Assembly (NCBI GenBank): GCA_001687465.1
Contig: LVLI01000070.1
Span: 1 to 44,872, forward strand
Source: Halocafeteria seosinensis
Lineage: Eukaryota; Sar; Bigyra; Bicosoecida
Reading direction: 5' to 3'
Length of the DNA: 44,872 nucleotides
Below are positions 1 through 11,798 of the stretch, piece after piece. Positions within the stretch are counted from its first letter, which is position 1, and the number at the start of each line of letters is the position of its first letter. The notes under the pieces were generated by a model. It had not been told where the DNA came from, ran no database searches, and saw only the letters and a program-made list of their open reading frames with translations. The translations under genes and the position numbers were made by a program.

Positions 1-100
1 CGATCCATAGCGTCGGATGAACTGTGCAAGAAGCTTCCGCACGATAAGCTTTAATTCGTAGAGCGCAAACGTATAAACAGTTTATTCTTACTTTGAAAAN

Positions 101-3100
101 CTACATTACATTACAGCTTTTACTAGACTGCATACTCTTCTGTATTCGGGCAAGGTCGACTGGTTCCTTTCCATCTGAGCGGGGAGGAAACACCTGTTCC
201 AATGAAGCGGTGTGCATATCTCGACGAGCGTAAAACAGCAAGTATGCAGCAGCAGTCACAACACTACTCGCGTCGCGCTTCATCACTATGTCATCGTTAT
301 ACTCCAGCCATTCACCAGAAATAGGCGACTTCACAAAAGCCGTATAGTGGCCTGCACCCATTGCGCCGTGATGATTAACCACACCGTATAGATCGTACAC
401 GGCATTATTTCGGCAAAGAGATAGAGGCACTCCACGGAACAATGTTTCATCAGACTCATCGCCATGAATACCATGTATATCGCCGTTATCGTCACCTTTG
501 GATGCTTCATGGTCCGGTGTCAACGTGGCGTGCTCTTCTGATACCTTTCCACCTAACCACTCCCAATACGTATAGTCGACAGACGGTCCCGAGATCGAGG
601 GCTTGGCCATAAATTCATCAAGATTGAGTCGTTCCAAAGGAAACTTAACTATGTTAGTCAGTTTTTGGTGTAGCGAGGGCCTGGCTTCATCATTCACGTG
701 GTCATGAAAGCGTTTCAGCTGTACTATTAGAACTGGGGGCGCGCGGAAAATTTCCAATTTCTTGGAATGTTTTCGCAAAAACACTTCATCCCCTTCGGCG
801 GAGCGCGAACATCGTTTACAAAAGGCTTCATCATCAAGATACTCCCATTGACTAAACGAATCAAGGCATTGAGAGAGTGTGATAGCCCGCGTCTTTTCCG
901 TATGATGCAAAATCATGGACGTATGGTCTTGAATCTCTTCTGCTTCTTGGCGGTCAAAACTCCGATTGAACAGAAATGGGTCCCACTCTATGACAATATT
1001 AGTGCCTTCAGAGAACGCCAGTCCACCCTTTCCGGAAACTGCACCCAAATCCATAAGGTATGTAGAAAAATTCGTTCCGTCAGGAGCATCAGAATCCCAG
1101 CCGCTTGAATACTGTAGCGCTTTCGCTAGAGACTCAAAGACCTCGGCTGCTGTTTTTGCAGTGAAGTTTTCGTCAGCAGGAAACAATTTCTTGTGTGCCC
1201 CAAGAGTACGCGTACGATATGGGCGCAGAAGTACACCATCGCTGGCATGAGCCCAAGAAACTGGTGTACTACTACTACTAAAGTCTTCGGGAGAAGACAA
1301 GGCCCCTGCTCTGTCCACTGCGGTATCAGCACCTGGAAACGATATGTCTGACCCTCTGTTCACTACTTTGAGGGCGAACCCCCAAAGATCAAAAACGTCT
1401 TCAAGTGACAAGTTGTTGACACCTCCTGCGAAGTCTGGATCCCATTCCGTTTGTGCAAACATCGCCGAATGCATTTCCGCAGAAGGAGTCTGAGTTTGAC
1501 CTGCGTTCTCTTCGGGTGTTGGAGGCGGTCTAGAGCCGTGTTGACTACCTATCTTCACATCCACTCCCGAGCCGTCAAGATATCGGGAATGGGAAGCAGC
1601 AGCAATGGCAGCTCTACTCTGTGGGCAATACTGTCTCCGAATAAAACGTCTCGACATATTCCATACCATGACGTATAGATCATGCGCTGTCGTTTCGTCA
1701 GGATTTACACGAAGTAAATGCGGTAAAGCAAAGGAGATTCTATGTAAAGGGTCCAAGAAGAAATTGGCGACGCGTTCCCATTTAGCATGCCTTGCCACAA
1801 CGTGAATAGGAGCTCCGGGACTTTCCCGCTGTGTTCTTGGCTGGAAGCCTGATGTCGCGGTATCTGCTTCTTCTGAGCTTTGAGGGCTTTTCTCACACTG
1901 TTCTGAGAGTTGGCTAGCACCAAAAGCCTCCATTAGTGTAACATGGGAAAGGAGGGATGATTGCGCATATCTGCTGCCTCTACAAGTCGAAACACCAACA
2001 GAGCAGTCAGGATTCACAGAATCAACGCGCTCCAGCTTGCGTTTCGAGGCAGGGGAAGCCTGCACTTCGGACTGGATTTCTTCCTGTATGCTAAGAGGGA
2101 CGCACACGGAATCAATTAACCACGGGGCCGTTTTCTTTACTATGTAGTCAGCCAGTTCTTTGTTACACAGGTGAAGGGTCTCGTCGAGACTGGGCGAAGA
2201 TGCATAGCCTGCATTTGTTTCCAAGATTACGCGTCTTAAGGAATCAGCACCACGAGTTGAAGAAAAGCTAGGTAACTGGTAAGCCATTAGAGAATCTTCT
2301 TCTTTATTACGACCAATTACCACACTATCAAGTAGCTCTTGACCCACCGACACTTTGTAAGGTCTGGTGACATACAGCTCATCCGCGCGAATCCTCACTT
2401 TCGATATATTGTTTGGTACTGGATTGAAACGGTTGTGTTTTCGATCACCCTCACCAACGATACCAGTCTCTAATCCAGGTTGACACTGCTCTAGTGCCTT
2501 CTTGAGACGTTTGACAGTCGTCTGGCTCTGAATTCTGACAGACACGTACACTGGCGGTCGCACGTTGTTCCAAAACACCACTAAGATTTTGATATACCGG
2601 TATTGAGGCGAAGGAAGCGGTACTTGGAGCACAGTAAAAGGTTCAAACCTACAGGATGCCTGGTTACAGTGATCGCACACAAGAGTGCTCTTGTACTGCC
2701 CGCTGAAAAGCGTGGCGACCACGCTCAATTCACGTTTTAAATGAGTCAGCCACCATTCAGCCGCCACCACGTCGTCCTTTCGTCCGTCGCTGTCCCGCTG
2801 CTCAATATACGGTTTCCTCTCATTTCTATTCAAATCCTCGGCGAGCCCGTTTAAAATAAATTCCAGAACTTCGTGAGCATCATGCTGGCCTTGCCCTCGG
2901 AACATCGGGTTTAAAGACGCCACAATCTCCTTGAAGCGGGTAGGAGCTAACGCTTTTGCCTGAGAGGTCCATACTTCCATACACAGTTCGAAAAACGCAG
3001 CAGCCATAAAGCCGCCGTGGCCAAATTTAGCTTCCGTATTGATGTCTTCTACGAACCTTCGTGATAAAAAGTAGACAACTAGAAGGCGAGTGTTCAAAAG

Positions 3101-5900
3101 ACACTGTAAACTAGAATTCATAAAGCACGTATTTCCCAAATTCTTTAGGCCAACATGGCCCGGATAATGCTGAAGTTTATGTTGCAGGTGTCGTGACAAA
3201 GCCTCCGAGCCTGCCCTTGGTCGAACGGACGGATTATAGCAATCCTTCACGTCGCCCATATTACGCGTACATGCTGCGGAGGGTCGTTTCTTTCTCGTTC
3301 GATTATTCGCACTACCAACATCCCCTTTTTCTTGTGACAACTCGTTGCCGTTACCACTATTTCTTGAATACTCTAGTGCAGAATTGACCACAAATAGTAG
3401 CTGTGAAACGCTTTCCGCCCTCTTGTTTCTATATTCTTCCCTAGTAAGTTCCTCCTCAAGATACTCGATATCACTATCATTACCTAAACCCAAGAAAGCC
3501 TCCTCGCCCCTTTGTTGATTGGGGCTACCCGGCGGTAAATTGGCCACCTGAGCTTTGTTACTGTCGGCTGGCTCTTCTGACCACCCCCTAAGGGGCCATG
3601 AGCCGTCTTTCAGCCGAACTTCTACCAGAAGCTCCCCAGCTGGGAGCAGTTCGCACTGTTCAAGTGTCCCACTACAAACCGGAAGAGGGCACCAATGAAA
3701 CTTGCCCGGTTCAAGCGAAAGCTTTTCTTTACTGCCCGATTCCGATTTCTCTATTTCACTCGGTCCATGCCGGAACCACAGACGAGTATTCTCACGGGCG
3801 CTCTTGACAGTTCCAGTACAAACGGAATCGTATAATTGCTCAATAGACATATACTTGCTAAAGTTCTTCACGAAAGAGTTTCCCGATGCAGCATCTTTTT
3901 GCGGCTCATACCTTCGAATTACCAAAACTACAGGATACAATTCCAGCTCTAGCGTTTCCCCATTATGCTCGAAAGACTCAGAACGGAGGCTTACTCCTGG
4001 AACCAAGACTACGTGCCTCGGCAGTGATGGAGCTCCATTATACCAGCGGGACAGAGCCTTCCAGACTCGTTCTGTCACCAATTTAAAATCTCTGTTTGCG
4101 TAAAGGTTTTCCTTTAGGCGCGGCACCCCATTGCTATCTAACAATAATGCATTGTCTATCTTGCCAGGGATCGGATGCCGCTTGTCCGTGCCGACATCGT
4201 TTCGAACATACGTGCTCCAGTCGTTCCACCATTTCTTAGGAATTATATACCACACCGTACCCTTCTCGCCTGGGTGTAAAGGATCAAACTCAACATGGCA
4301 GGATGAAATGATCCTATTTTCTTCGTCTGGACTCTCTGGGCGGATCCCAACATCGACACGGATCAGAAGCGAAAACACGAACCACAGACCGTCCACTAAT
4401 TCGTTCCTGTTTTGTACTACCGCCTGAAACTGCTCAAACGAAATGGTGCCATTTGCTTTCTCCGGTTGAGGGAAAAAGGTCTTCATAAGCTGTCGTCGCC
4501 GTTTCGAGCTACATAGTTTTACTTGCAAATCATGCAGAGCACTCGAATCGGCAGCGTCCTTCGTTGGATCAATCCATTTATTTGCCGTGGCAGTTTCCAT
4601 CGTGTGCAAAGCCGCGACAGCATTAGCGCCAGTGATGAAGTCCCACGACTCGCTTAGGATATCTATACTGCGTTTTCCCTCAAAACAGTTAGTAAACAGA
4701 AAAGGGTCCTGATGAAAGAGTACGAAGGTCAAAATAGTCCTTTCATTCGCAGAGCCTTTGCAAGCAATGCTAACAAGACGAGCAAAAAGCGATTCTTCTA
4801 ATACCCCATGACCCCAAGGATCACAAATGCTATACATCCGGTACGCTATACTCTCAGGAATATACCGAGTCATCACCGACCGGAGGGCATGCCAATCCAA
4901 TATACCGCGCGGGCTTTGTTTTCTCAAGGAATGGAGCCATAAGTACAAGGCATGGCACTCGTTGGGCGAAAGTAAACAGCTGCGATCTTCGCTCTGTACC
5001 TCACACAGGCAGTGTAAGTTCCTATCGGCCATTCTAAAGCGGCCTATCAAGGATTCCATTTTCTTCGAGGGCTGCAACGCCTCCGACAGCGAAGATAGCC
5101 ACGATAACATGGGTATCCCTTCCTTGTTTTGTTGTACGCGTGGATCAGTACAGTATGCCACCCATTCCTCTACGAGTACCGACTCAGAATCTTGGACAGC
5201 ACTGGAGCCCATAACTTCTCTCGCGACCGACCAAATCTCCTCGACTTGGCGTTCTAGGACTCTTACAGAAACACGACGATTAGTTGCAATCATCTGTTGG
5301 AATCTAATGAGTGAATTCAAGTGCAATTTCCCCTTGTTGTCGGAGTCATATATCTGAAACAACAATCTAGCCTTTTGCTCCTCCGATCCCTTCACCACGA
5401 CTGCAATATTACACTGAATTTCAAAGAGAAAAGGTCGAAGGTTAAACGTGGCCTGTTCCTACATCAGTTTTAATCGTCACAGTACGTACCAGAAAGTCGT
5501 CCAAGCAGATCTCTCCGAGGTTGCTGGAGTCGAACACCTTGAACAACCTTTGACACAGTTGTACAGGCTGCACTGAGTGCAAATGTTGCATATACTACAA
5601 CTACTTCACCGAATGGCTACAGAATGATAACCCACGTACCATTAGTCGATAAAATCGCTCCAGGACATACATCGTAAAGGTGCCGTCCTTCATTCTTGGG
5701 GTTTGAACTGGGGCACTCCCACTTTCACCACCTGTCACTTGCTCACTCTGCGGATCAGAGCTCGTGCTGTTAACTGAAGCACTGCTGACAGCGCCTCCTC
5801 CACACATGCGGTAGAAAGCTTCCTCGTATCTGGCTAATAGAGTGTGTCGTGCATTGTCTGTATCTTCAATAGTCACATCGTTCACCTCGGAGGAAAGCAT
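101..5900 (-). CDS. USP32-like ubiquitin carboxyl-terminal hydrolase with EF-hand, DUSP and CaaX box
   Basis: Deubiquitinase that cleaves ubiquitin from proteins, probably on membranes. Exon model: 5900-5640, 5567-5490 and 5413-101, both introns phase 0 with GTACGT donors, giving 1883 residues. The N-terminus aligns with USP32: calcium-binding-like EF-hand segments (RLFKVFD, then RLLFQIYDSDNKGKL) cross both splice junctions, which supports the exon joins. A DUSP-type segment follows (WYIIPKKWWNDW). The USP domain is split: the Cys box NLGNTCFMNS has its nucleophile at about Cys876, a zinc-binding-like CDHC/CKRC pair lies within, and the His box GHYTAFVK is at about His1802. The long insert between boxes is typical of USP32/USP6/USP11-type enzymes. 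The protein ends CNVM, a CaaX prenylation motif; human USP32 also ends in a CaaX box. The true start is uncertain, since another short 5' exon near 6050-6105 is possible (GTAAGT donor). An N lies at base 100, next to the stop codon. Confidence 0.9.
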
Positions 5901-6815
5901 GCGCTTTCCTTCCTCGACACTGCAATTCCAGTTGATTCACACCAGGGGTAAGCCGGTACCATATGTAGACGTAAAGGCAGCATAAACATCCTCGGAAAGT
6001 CCCTAGAAAGCTGGGAATGAAACAAAGTTCAAAGTGAAGAATGCAAGTACTTACGAGACGATTCGCCCCTGTTTATTACCCATTTCCGGCGCAAATTTTG
6101 GTCAACCATTCACACAGGTGGCAGCGTGGACTGCATCCGAACACTCTACGGCGGAACAATTCGTTGGTCCTGACACATAGAGGCGTAAGAAGAGCAACAA
6201 AACTGTGCTGGCTTTGGTCACTTTCTCTTCAAGGTCCACTAAAGATTGTCTCATTGAAGTTGATGTCGTCACATTTGTGTGTGTGTGTGATGTCGTACGA
6301 CAAAAAAAAACGCTGTAATTTGTCACAATTATTTGTGTTACAAATTGTAACTTGCAAGTTGTGAGTGTGTATATATCCAGCGTATTAGCACTCTCTACAT
6401 AGTGTGGGAATGTCTAGACGTAGGCGCAGGTGCAGCGGTACAAACCAAAGTGGACGACAACCGGCTACAATTTCATGGTTGATTGGCAAGGGATAGCCCG
6501 TCTATTGATTCAATCGAAATGGATTAGTTCACTCAATAGTTAATTTATTGAAACGAAAACTCAAGAATTAATTACGGTATTCTCTTTTGATAACGGGGAA
6601 ACAGGAGGAGGCTATTATCAGCGCTCTCCACTCTTCTTAGGCTCTTACAAAAACTCATAGATCTACAGTATTCATTGTTCAATCATTAAATAATTTAATT
6701 CTTTTAACCATTTGATTATTAATTTATGGACGAAAAAAGCCCACTCACAATCTGACATGTAGAAAAGCCCATCTAATTCCAATATGTAAAAATGACATTT
6801 ACCCTATAGGTACAG

Positions 6816-7100
6816 GTGTATATGTCCGGTGCATTACGAGAATCTGGAATCGAAACCAATACAGCCCAGGTCGAAGAAGAAAACATCGGACTACAGGATA
6901 TGCCCCCCGGTGAGGACGTGATTAAACTGTATGATGCACTTGTATTTGATGAGAACTGTGTAGAGCGATTTCCTGATATAACAAATCTGCGTGATATGGT
7001 CGTTTCCTCCTCTCCAGCTTCTGCGTGTGTGCCCATCCCATTCCAATTGGAGCGAACCCACAACAGAAACATCAACTCGTCAGTCTTCTTCTTCCGCTAA
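6816..7100 (+). CDS. Hypothetical short open frame, doubtful
   Basis: A 94-residue frame with a mixed, protein-like composition (acidic middle, serine-rich end). It could be an isolated exon, because an acceptor-like TATAG precedes it and serine/proline-rich frames follow to about 7240. No domain is recognised and the opposite strand is also open over the same bases, so this may be chance. Confidence 0.15.
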   Translation: MYMSGALRESGIETNTAQVEEENIGLQDMPPGEDVIKLYDALVFDENCVERFPDITNLRDMVVSSSPASACVPIPFQLERTHNRNINSSVFFFR

Positions 7101-7536
7101 GGTTTCTTCGTCTCGTCCAAATCGCATACAGACGCCTCAACGGAGCACCTCCTCCTCCTCCACCACAAGAGGCATCTACTGTACATCCTCTTATACCAAC
7201 CCTAAAACATATCAGTCCTCCTCTTTTGTATTATCTTTTTTGATGGCTGAATTGATGCAAGTACATCATATACTGTACATGACATTTCAACTTTAAAACA
7301 AAAGAAGAATAGATAAACCTTCATTCAGAAACTTCTAATCAAAAGCGCACTGGGACCCCCTCTTATGGGTTCCAATGACGATGGTCCTAAATCTCCAATA
7401 GCGAAGTGCCGCTTATACACAAAGGACACTACACACTGTACGGGTGATTACGAGTCTGACCGGGATTCGTTTACGAACCAATGAAATAAGCGTAAAAATG
7501 AGGTGCTCAATCTTTGGGCAATGCACTCCGAGAATA

Positions 7537-7830
7537 CAATAACCTCCATCCTATTGCGCATTGAACTGCTAGCGAGCCAAGCGGCTGCGTCGAGACGGTG
7601 GAGTAAGGACGAGACAGAATGGAGCTTGCGGAAGACGCGCATGGTGGAGAGTGAACGAGAGCCAAGAGAGAAGAGACACGACGAGCCGAGACGGACAGAA
7701 CACGTCGACAGAACATCTCGGGGGTAACGGGATACGAGAACAGTCGAAAAGCAAGCTGCAGGTACGTGCAGGAGGACACTAACAACAATAACCTCCTAAT
7801 CCTATTAAGTAATGAACTGCTAGCTAGCCA
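7537..7830. repeat. Pair of short imperfect direct repeats
   Basis: A roughly 45-base block near 7537-7580 (containing AATAACCTCC and TGAACTGCTAGC) recurs near 7785-7828 with a few substitutions and small indels. Similarity does not clearly extend beyond the block. Both copies read as a similar peptide (ending ELLAS) in the plus frame, but no gene model could be built. Confidence 0.4.
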
Positions 7831-8380
7831 TGAGAAGGTCCCGTGGGATGTGACGGAAACGGATACTGAAGTTCGGGTTTGCGTCAACGCTTTGAAGTCA
7901 CTCGTTTGTGCTGCCTCGCTCCTCCACTCTTTGCTCCCCCTAGAGGAACAGCGGACCCGTACAGTAGCTGCCAGACACCGCGCCAGCTGCAACTGGATGC
8001 AATAACGCGTCAATGCTAGACAAATACAGTGTAGCAGTAAAATAAAAAACTGCTCGAAACCTTGTTGCTGTAACCTGGCACGTGTAGGGCTGCTCCAGCG
8101 CTGGCGAACTGCTTCGTTAGTTCACTTGCCAACGCTGCTACCTAAGTGTAGCCCGTGGTCCTACCACTGGTACCAGCCTAACCTTGGTTTCCTTTCCAGT
8201 TTATGACGTCTGTTGGCATTGTTGTTTGGCAGTTCGATCGTGGTGAAAAGAGTGTCTTATTTTGTTATTTCTGCTGTTGTACAAGTTGTACATTACTGTA
8301 CAACAGGAACTTTTCCCTTTCTTCTTTTTCCCTTCTATTCCCCCTTTTCCCTTGTTTGTTTGAGCTTTATACACAAGAGA

Positions 8381-11300
8381 ATGGCGGATAATCAGGCATC
8401 TACTAGCCAGGGAAACACTGAGCCTGTTGATGGGACTGCTCACGGCGAGCCCATTGGTGACCCTGGGAAAAAGAGACCGGCTTCTACTTCTGCCAATGAG
8501 TCTGATACCAAACGCAGCAAAACACAAGGCGACAACAAGCAACAGCGAAGGGAAGAGCAAAATGAATGCCAACGTTTCCCCGACAACGACGAAAAAGGTA
8601 GTTCTGGCGGAGGCTCTCCAGGGCGAAACAATAAATCCACGAATTCTCTGAAAAACCGGCTACTCGAATGGTTGGACGATTACATCCAATGCAAGGAATT
8701 GAAGGTGTCTGATGTCTGGAAACAGGGCATCCGGAAAGAGATCGAGGAAAGCCAGGATTTCCGCGAACACCCTTTCAACAGCGAAAACAATCTCAAGAAC
8801 GCGTGTAGAAACCGAATGTATAAGAAGCACCACCAGGCCGTTGTCGATCGTGAGGACGTTGAAGACGAGATGGACTTTGAAATTGGAGAGGCCATGTATG
8901 CGTGGTTGCAAACGCAGGGAGCTGGTAAGTGGGAGCAAACTACAGTGGTTACCAATAATAAGCATGAGAAGGGGTGCAACAGGGTGTTTCTGATGTAGCT
9001 AAATTACGCGCCAATAATGATATCCTTTGGCAAGATGATACGATGATGCACGAATGGCAGGGTGTACCATGAGAAGTCTTTCCGTCGACTTGACAGTGAA
9101 CCCTTGTTGCTCTGTCACTGTGTGTGCTCTGTTGTTCCTTCCTTCGTATTGCTCGAAAATTGAGGGACGGATAAAAGGGGTGTTGCTACACGTAAACAAA
9201 AAGCAGCGCCACACTGTTGTTTTGACATGCTTTACTTTTGTTTACAGGCGGTGCAGCTTCAAGTCCTAGTGGCGGAACAGGTAAGTACATTGCTGAGAAG
9301 CAACAGCAGAAATCAAGGCAGTTCTTCACGAAGTTGCTTATCTTAGAGTTATCTACTATGCTTTGGTTGCCGGCAGCAGGCGCCGCAGCTTCAAGTTCGG
9401 CTGCTTTAGGTAACTAGACATTGAGAACCGAAAGCAGACGTTCCTGTTGTTGGAGCATGATGCTGCTATTGTGGTCTCGTTCTCTGTTTGCAGGAGCTTC
9501 GACCTCTCGTCCAGGAGGCGGCGGTGCAAGTTCAAGTTCTGCTGCTGCAGGTAAGTAATGCTGAGAATCACTAGAGCAGAAATTTCTGTTTGAGAATGAT
9601 ACTGCTGGAATTGTGTGTGTACTCCTTTTTCTAGTGTTCCCAGAAGGGATGCCGCTATCCGACGCCCGATTTGTAGATGCTTCAGCACGGGAGAACTTTG
9701 TTTCTCCCATCCGAAACTTTCTTAATGGAGAGAAACCGGTCAGTGACATTGGAGCGAGCATTACAAGTTTCGTCGATAACGCAGACTATGCACGAATTTT
9801 CCCTTCCTGTGATAGTCTCCGTTCGTTGGAGAGTCTATTTACCGCCGGGATGCATGGGTGGGGCAAGACAGAGCTCGGTCTTCAAGTGCTCCTTCGTTTG
9901 TACCAGCTAGCTAAGAATGGGGGCCTGGAACAACACATAAAGGCTGAGTACATCGAAAGAACATTCTACTGCTACGTTGACATTGGTCATGAAGATATCG
10001 TTTGTAAGTATGGCAATGCATACCATGGTAGTGTTTAACGTTCAGTACTTGTCGCAAATGTTGTTTGTTTTGGTGTGCAGCCACGGATCGTGCAGGCTTT
10101 TTTTGTGAGCTCTTCATTATCGCGTTGGTCAATTGCAGACAGCCGGTGTTCTCCGAAAGGACGAACTCGTGGGAATACGAGCTGGTCTTAAGTGGCGAAC
10201 AGCGTACAGAATTCTCTGATGCCATTCGTGAATTGGGGTGCCCACCTTTTCTTACACCAGCAAAGATTGCAGACGCCTTTGCACAAATTGTTGGGAAAGA
10301 GAACATACACGTCCTGTTGCACTTCGATGAAATTGCCCGCGTCCCCGCACTCACAAAAACTTGCGAGGATAGCAAACGAACTCTTTATTCTTTTTGGACT
10401 AAAGTACCATTCATCAACAAGTCCATTACGTTTCAGCCCATGTTTTCATCCCGAGAATGGGATCTAACTGATATCATGCGGAGTTGTGGAGGTCCACCGA
10501 CTTCCGTGCGAAGAATTGATCTAGACTTGCTTTCCCGCGAGAATGTGAAGCGATTGTTGGGCAATACCATGGGAATAAACAAAATTCGCGACGAATCAGT
10601 GGATATTATTTTTGAGGAAACTTGCGGTGTCCCGCGACTTGTCAACCTGGTCATTATGTTCTGTCACGTGCGTTTTCGGGACAGACGCGCCGCGACAGCC
10701 CCCGACTTGACTATCACCAAGAACGATGTCTTAACGGCATGTAGGTCTGAGCTCAAAGCATGGTCAGAAATGTTCATCCGGCATGTTTTGATGTATTCAC
10801 CAGAGCTTTACAAGGAAATGTTGTATCTTTTTAAAATAGGCTGCCCTATTGAAGGAGAATCGAAGGTGACGGATACGTATACCGTTCTCGAGGGGAGCAG
10901 GCAAACAGGTTGTTACTGTAAGCCCGACGAAGAACGTCCCAAGTACTTCTACGTAATCATACCTCCCGTATTGCTGACCTACCTCTATAAGGAGGAGAAA
11001 CTGATGGAGATGCTAAGCATGAGTCATAAAATCAATCCGGAGTCGCATCCAGGCCCATCTTCGTTCGAAAAAAGTGTCGCGCGGGCATTCGCACTCAGAT
11101 CTAGCTTCAAAGGGACGGTTGCCATGACTTGGGGAGAGAAACTTCCTTTATTGAGTGATACGCTATTCGGAACGTGTACGGTGCGGCCGTTGAGGTTTGG
11201 ATGTTGTCCAGCTTTTTCATCGAAGTCTGGCCGATGGGAGAATCGAGAGGAGGGTGTTCGGTCCGCGGTTCTTGATACCCTGGATATTGTGGAAGACGAC

Positions 11301-11798
11301 ATTGAAGCTGTCGAGAAGAGGCTAAGCAATATGAACCTTCACACCGTCAACACGGGAGATTTGGGGTTGATACATCGAGCACTGCGCGAGGATATCGTGC
11401 ATATCATGCTCTCTAAGTCAGCTAGTTTTGACTCCATTGTAAAGTCCCGGCGTAGGACGCGTGATCAATCTCAAAGCGAAGGGTCCCTTGCCCTGCACCC
11501 GAAACTATCGGCGGCATCAGAGCTGGACTGGAGAACGTTTAGTGAAGAGATAATGAAGTCAATAGGCACGATCGAAACGGGAGAAACCAACACTGTCACC
11601 GTTTTAGTCTGCGTTCCTCATGACCCTGGCTGGGTTAAAGAGCACGGCGGCAAGTACTTCAAAGAGGGAGACGAGCTTGCAGATGGAAACCAGGTTCCAC
11701 TGGGATGTGACGCTATGCTCTGTTCGGGGACCGATCTTGAAGGGTTGTTGTCGCGATCTGTGGTAAACTATTTTTTGTCTTCTTCTTCGCTAGCCTGA
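8381..11798 (+). CDS. Crinkler/RHS-type P-loop ATPase, six exons
   Basis: Predicted 916-residue ATPase. Exons: 8381-8924, 9248-9280, 9380-9409, 9494-9550, 9635-10003, 10081-11798; every intron is phase 1 with GTAAGT or GTAACT donors, and the total divides by three. Exon 1 encodes a basic/acidic disordered head followed by a helical segment (about residues 90-180). Exons 2-4 are tiny and encode a Gly/Ala/Ser linker. Exons 5-6 carry the P-loop domain: Walker A GMHGWGKT (Lys299) and Walker B HVLLHFDE (Asp427, Glu428). The arrangement resembles the ATPases of Crinkler effectors and trypanosomatid RHS proteins, which in that superfamily often pair with a nuclease. The C-terminal third may be such an effector, but I cannot name its catalytic residues. 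No LxLFLAK host-targeting motif or signal peptide is present, so secretion is not indicated. The ATG at 8381 is the first in frame after a pyrimidine-rich leader lacking other support. Confidence 0.75.
9248..9634 (+). repeat. Tandemly duplicated micro-exon/intron units
   Basis: Three consecutive exons of 33, 30 (or 33) and 57 bases encode near-copies of a GAASS-type linker, and the introns after them also match (for example GTAAGTA...GCTGAGAA...AGCAGAAAT after exons 2 and 4, and a diverged version after exon 3). The duplicated unit is therefore exon plus following intron. All exons are symmetric phase 1-1, so skipping or adding one preserves the frame. Confidence 0.8.

Larger units (their letters stand above)
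5901..8380. other. Intergenic stretch without a convincing gene
   Basis: AT-rich in 6500-6760, with many short unsupported frames. A possible 5' exon of the USP gene lies on the minus strand around 6050-6105. An open frame at 6816-7100 (+) encodes about 94 residues of ordinary composition after a TATAG acceptor-like site, but I recognise no family and found no splice partner. 8300-8380 is pyrimidine-rich and runs straight into the start codon of the next gene, as expected for a 5' leader. Confidence 0.5.

Noticed and set aside
7507-8013. 168-codon minus-strand frame
   Set aside because: Ser/Arg/Leu-rich composition without domains, no splice partners, and opposing plus frames equally open.
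8381-8924. Oomycete Crinkler header (LxLFLAK-type) at the ATPase N-terminus
   Set aside because: No LxLFLAK, HVLVxxP or signal peptide motif is visible; only the ATPase part resembles that superfamily.
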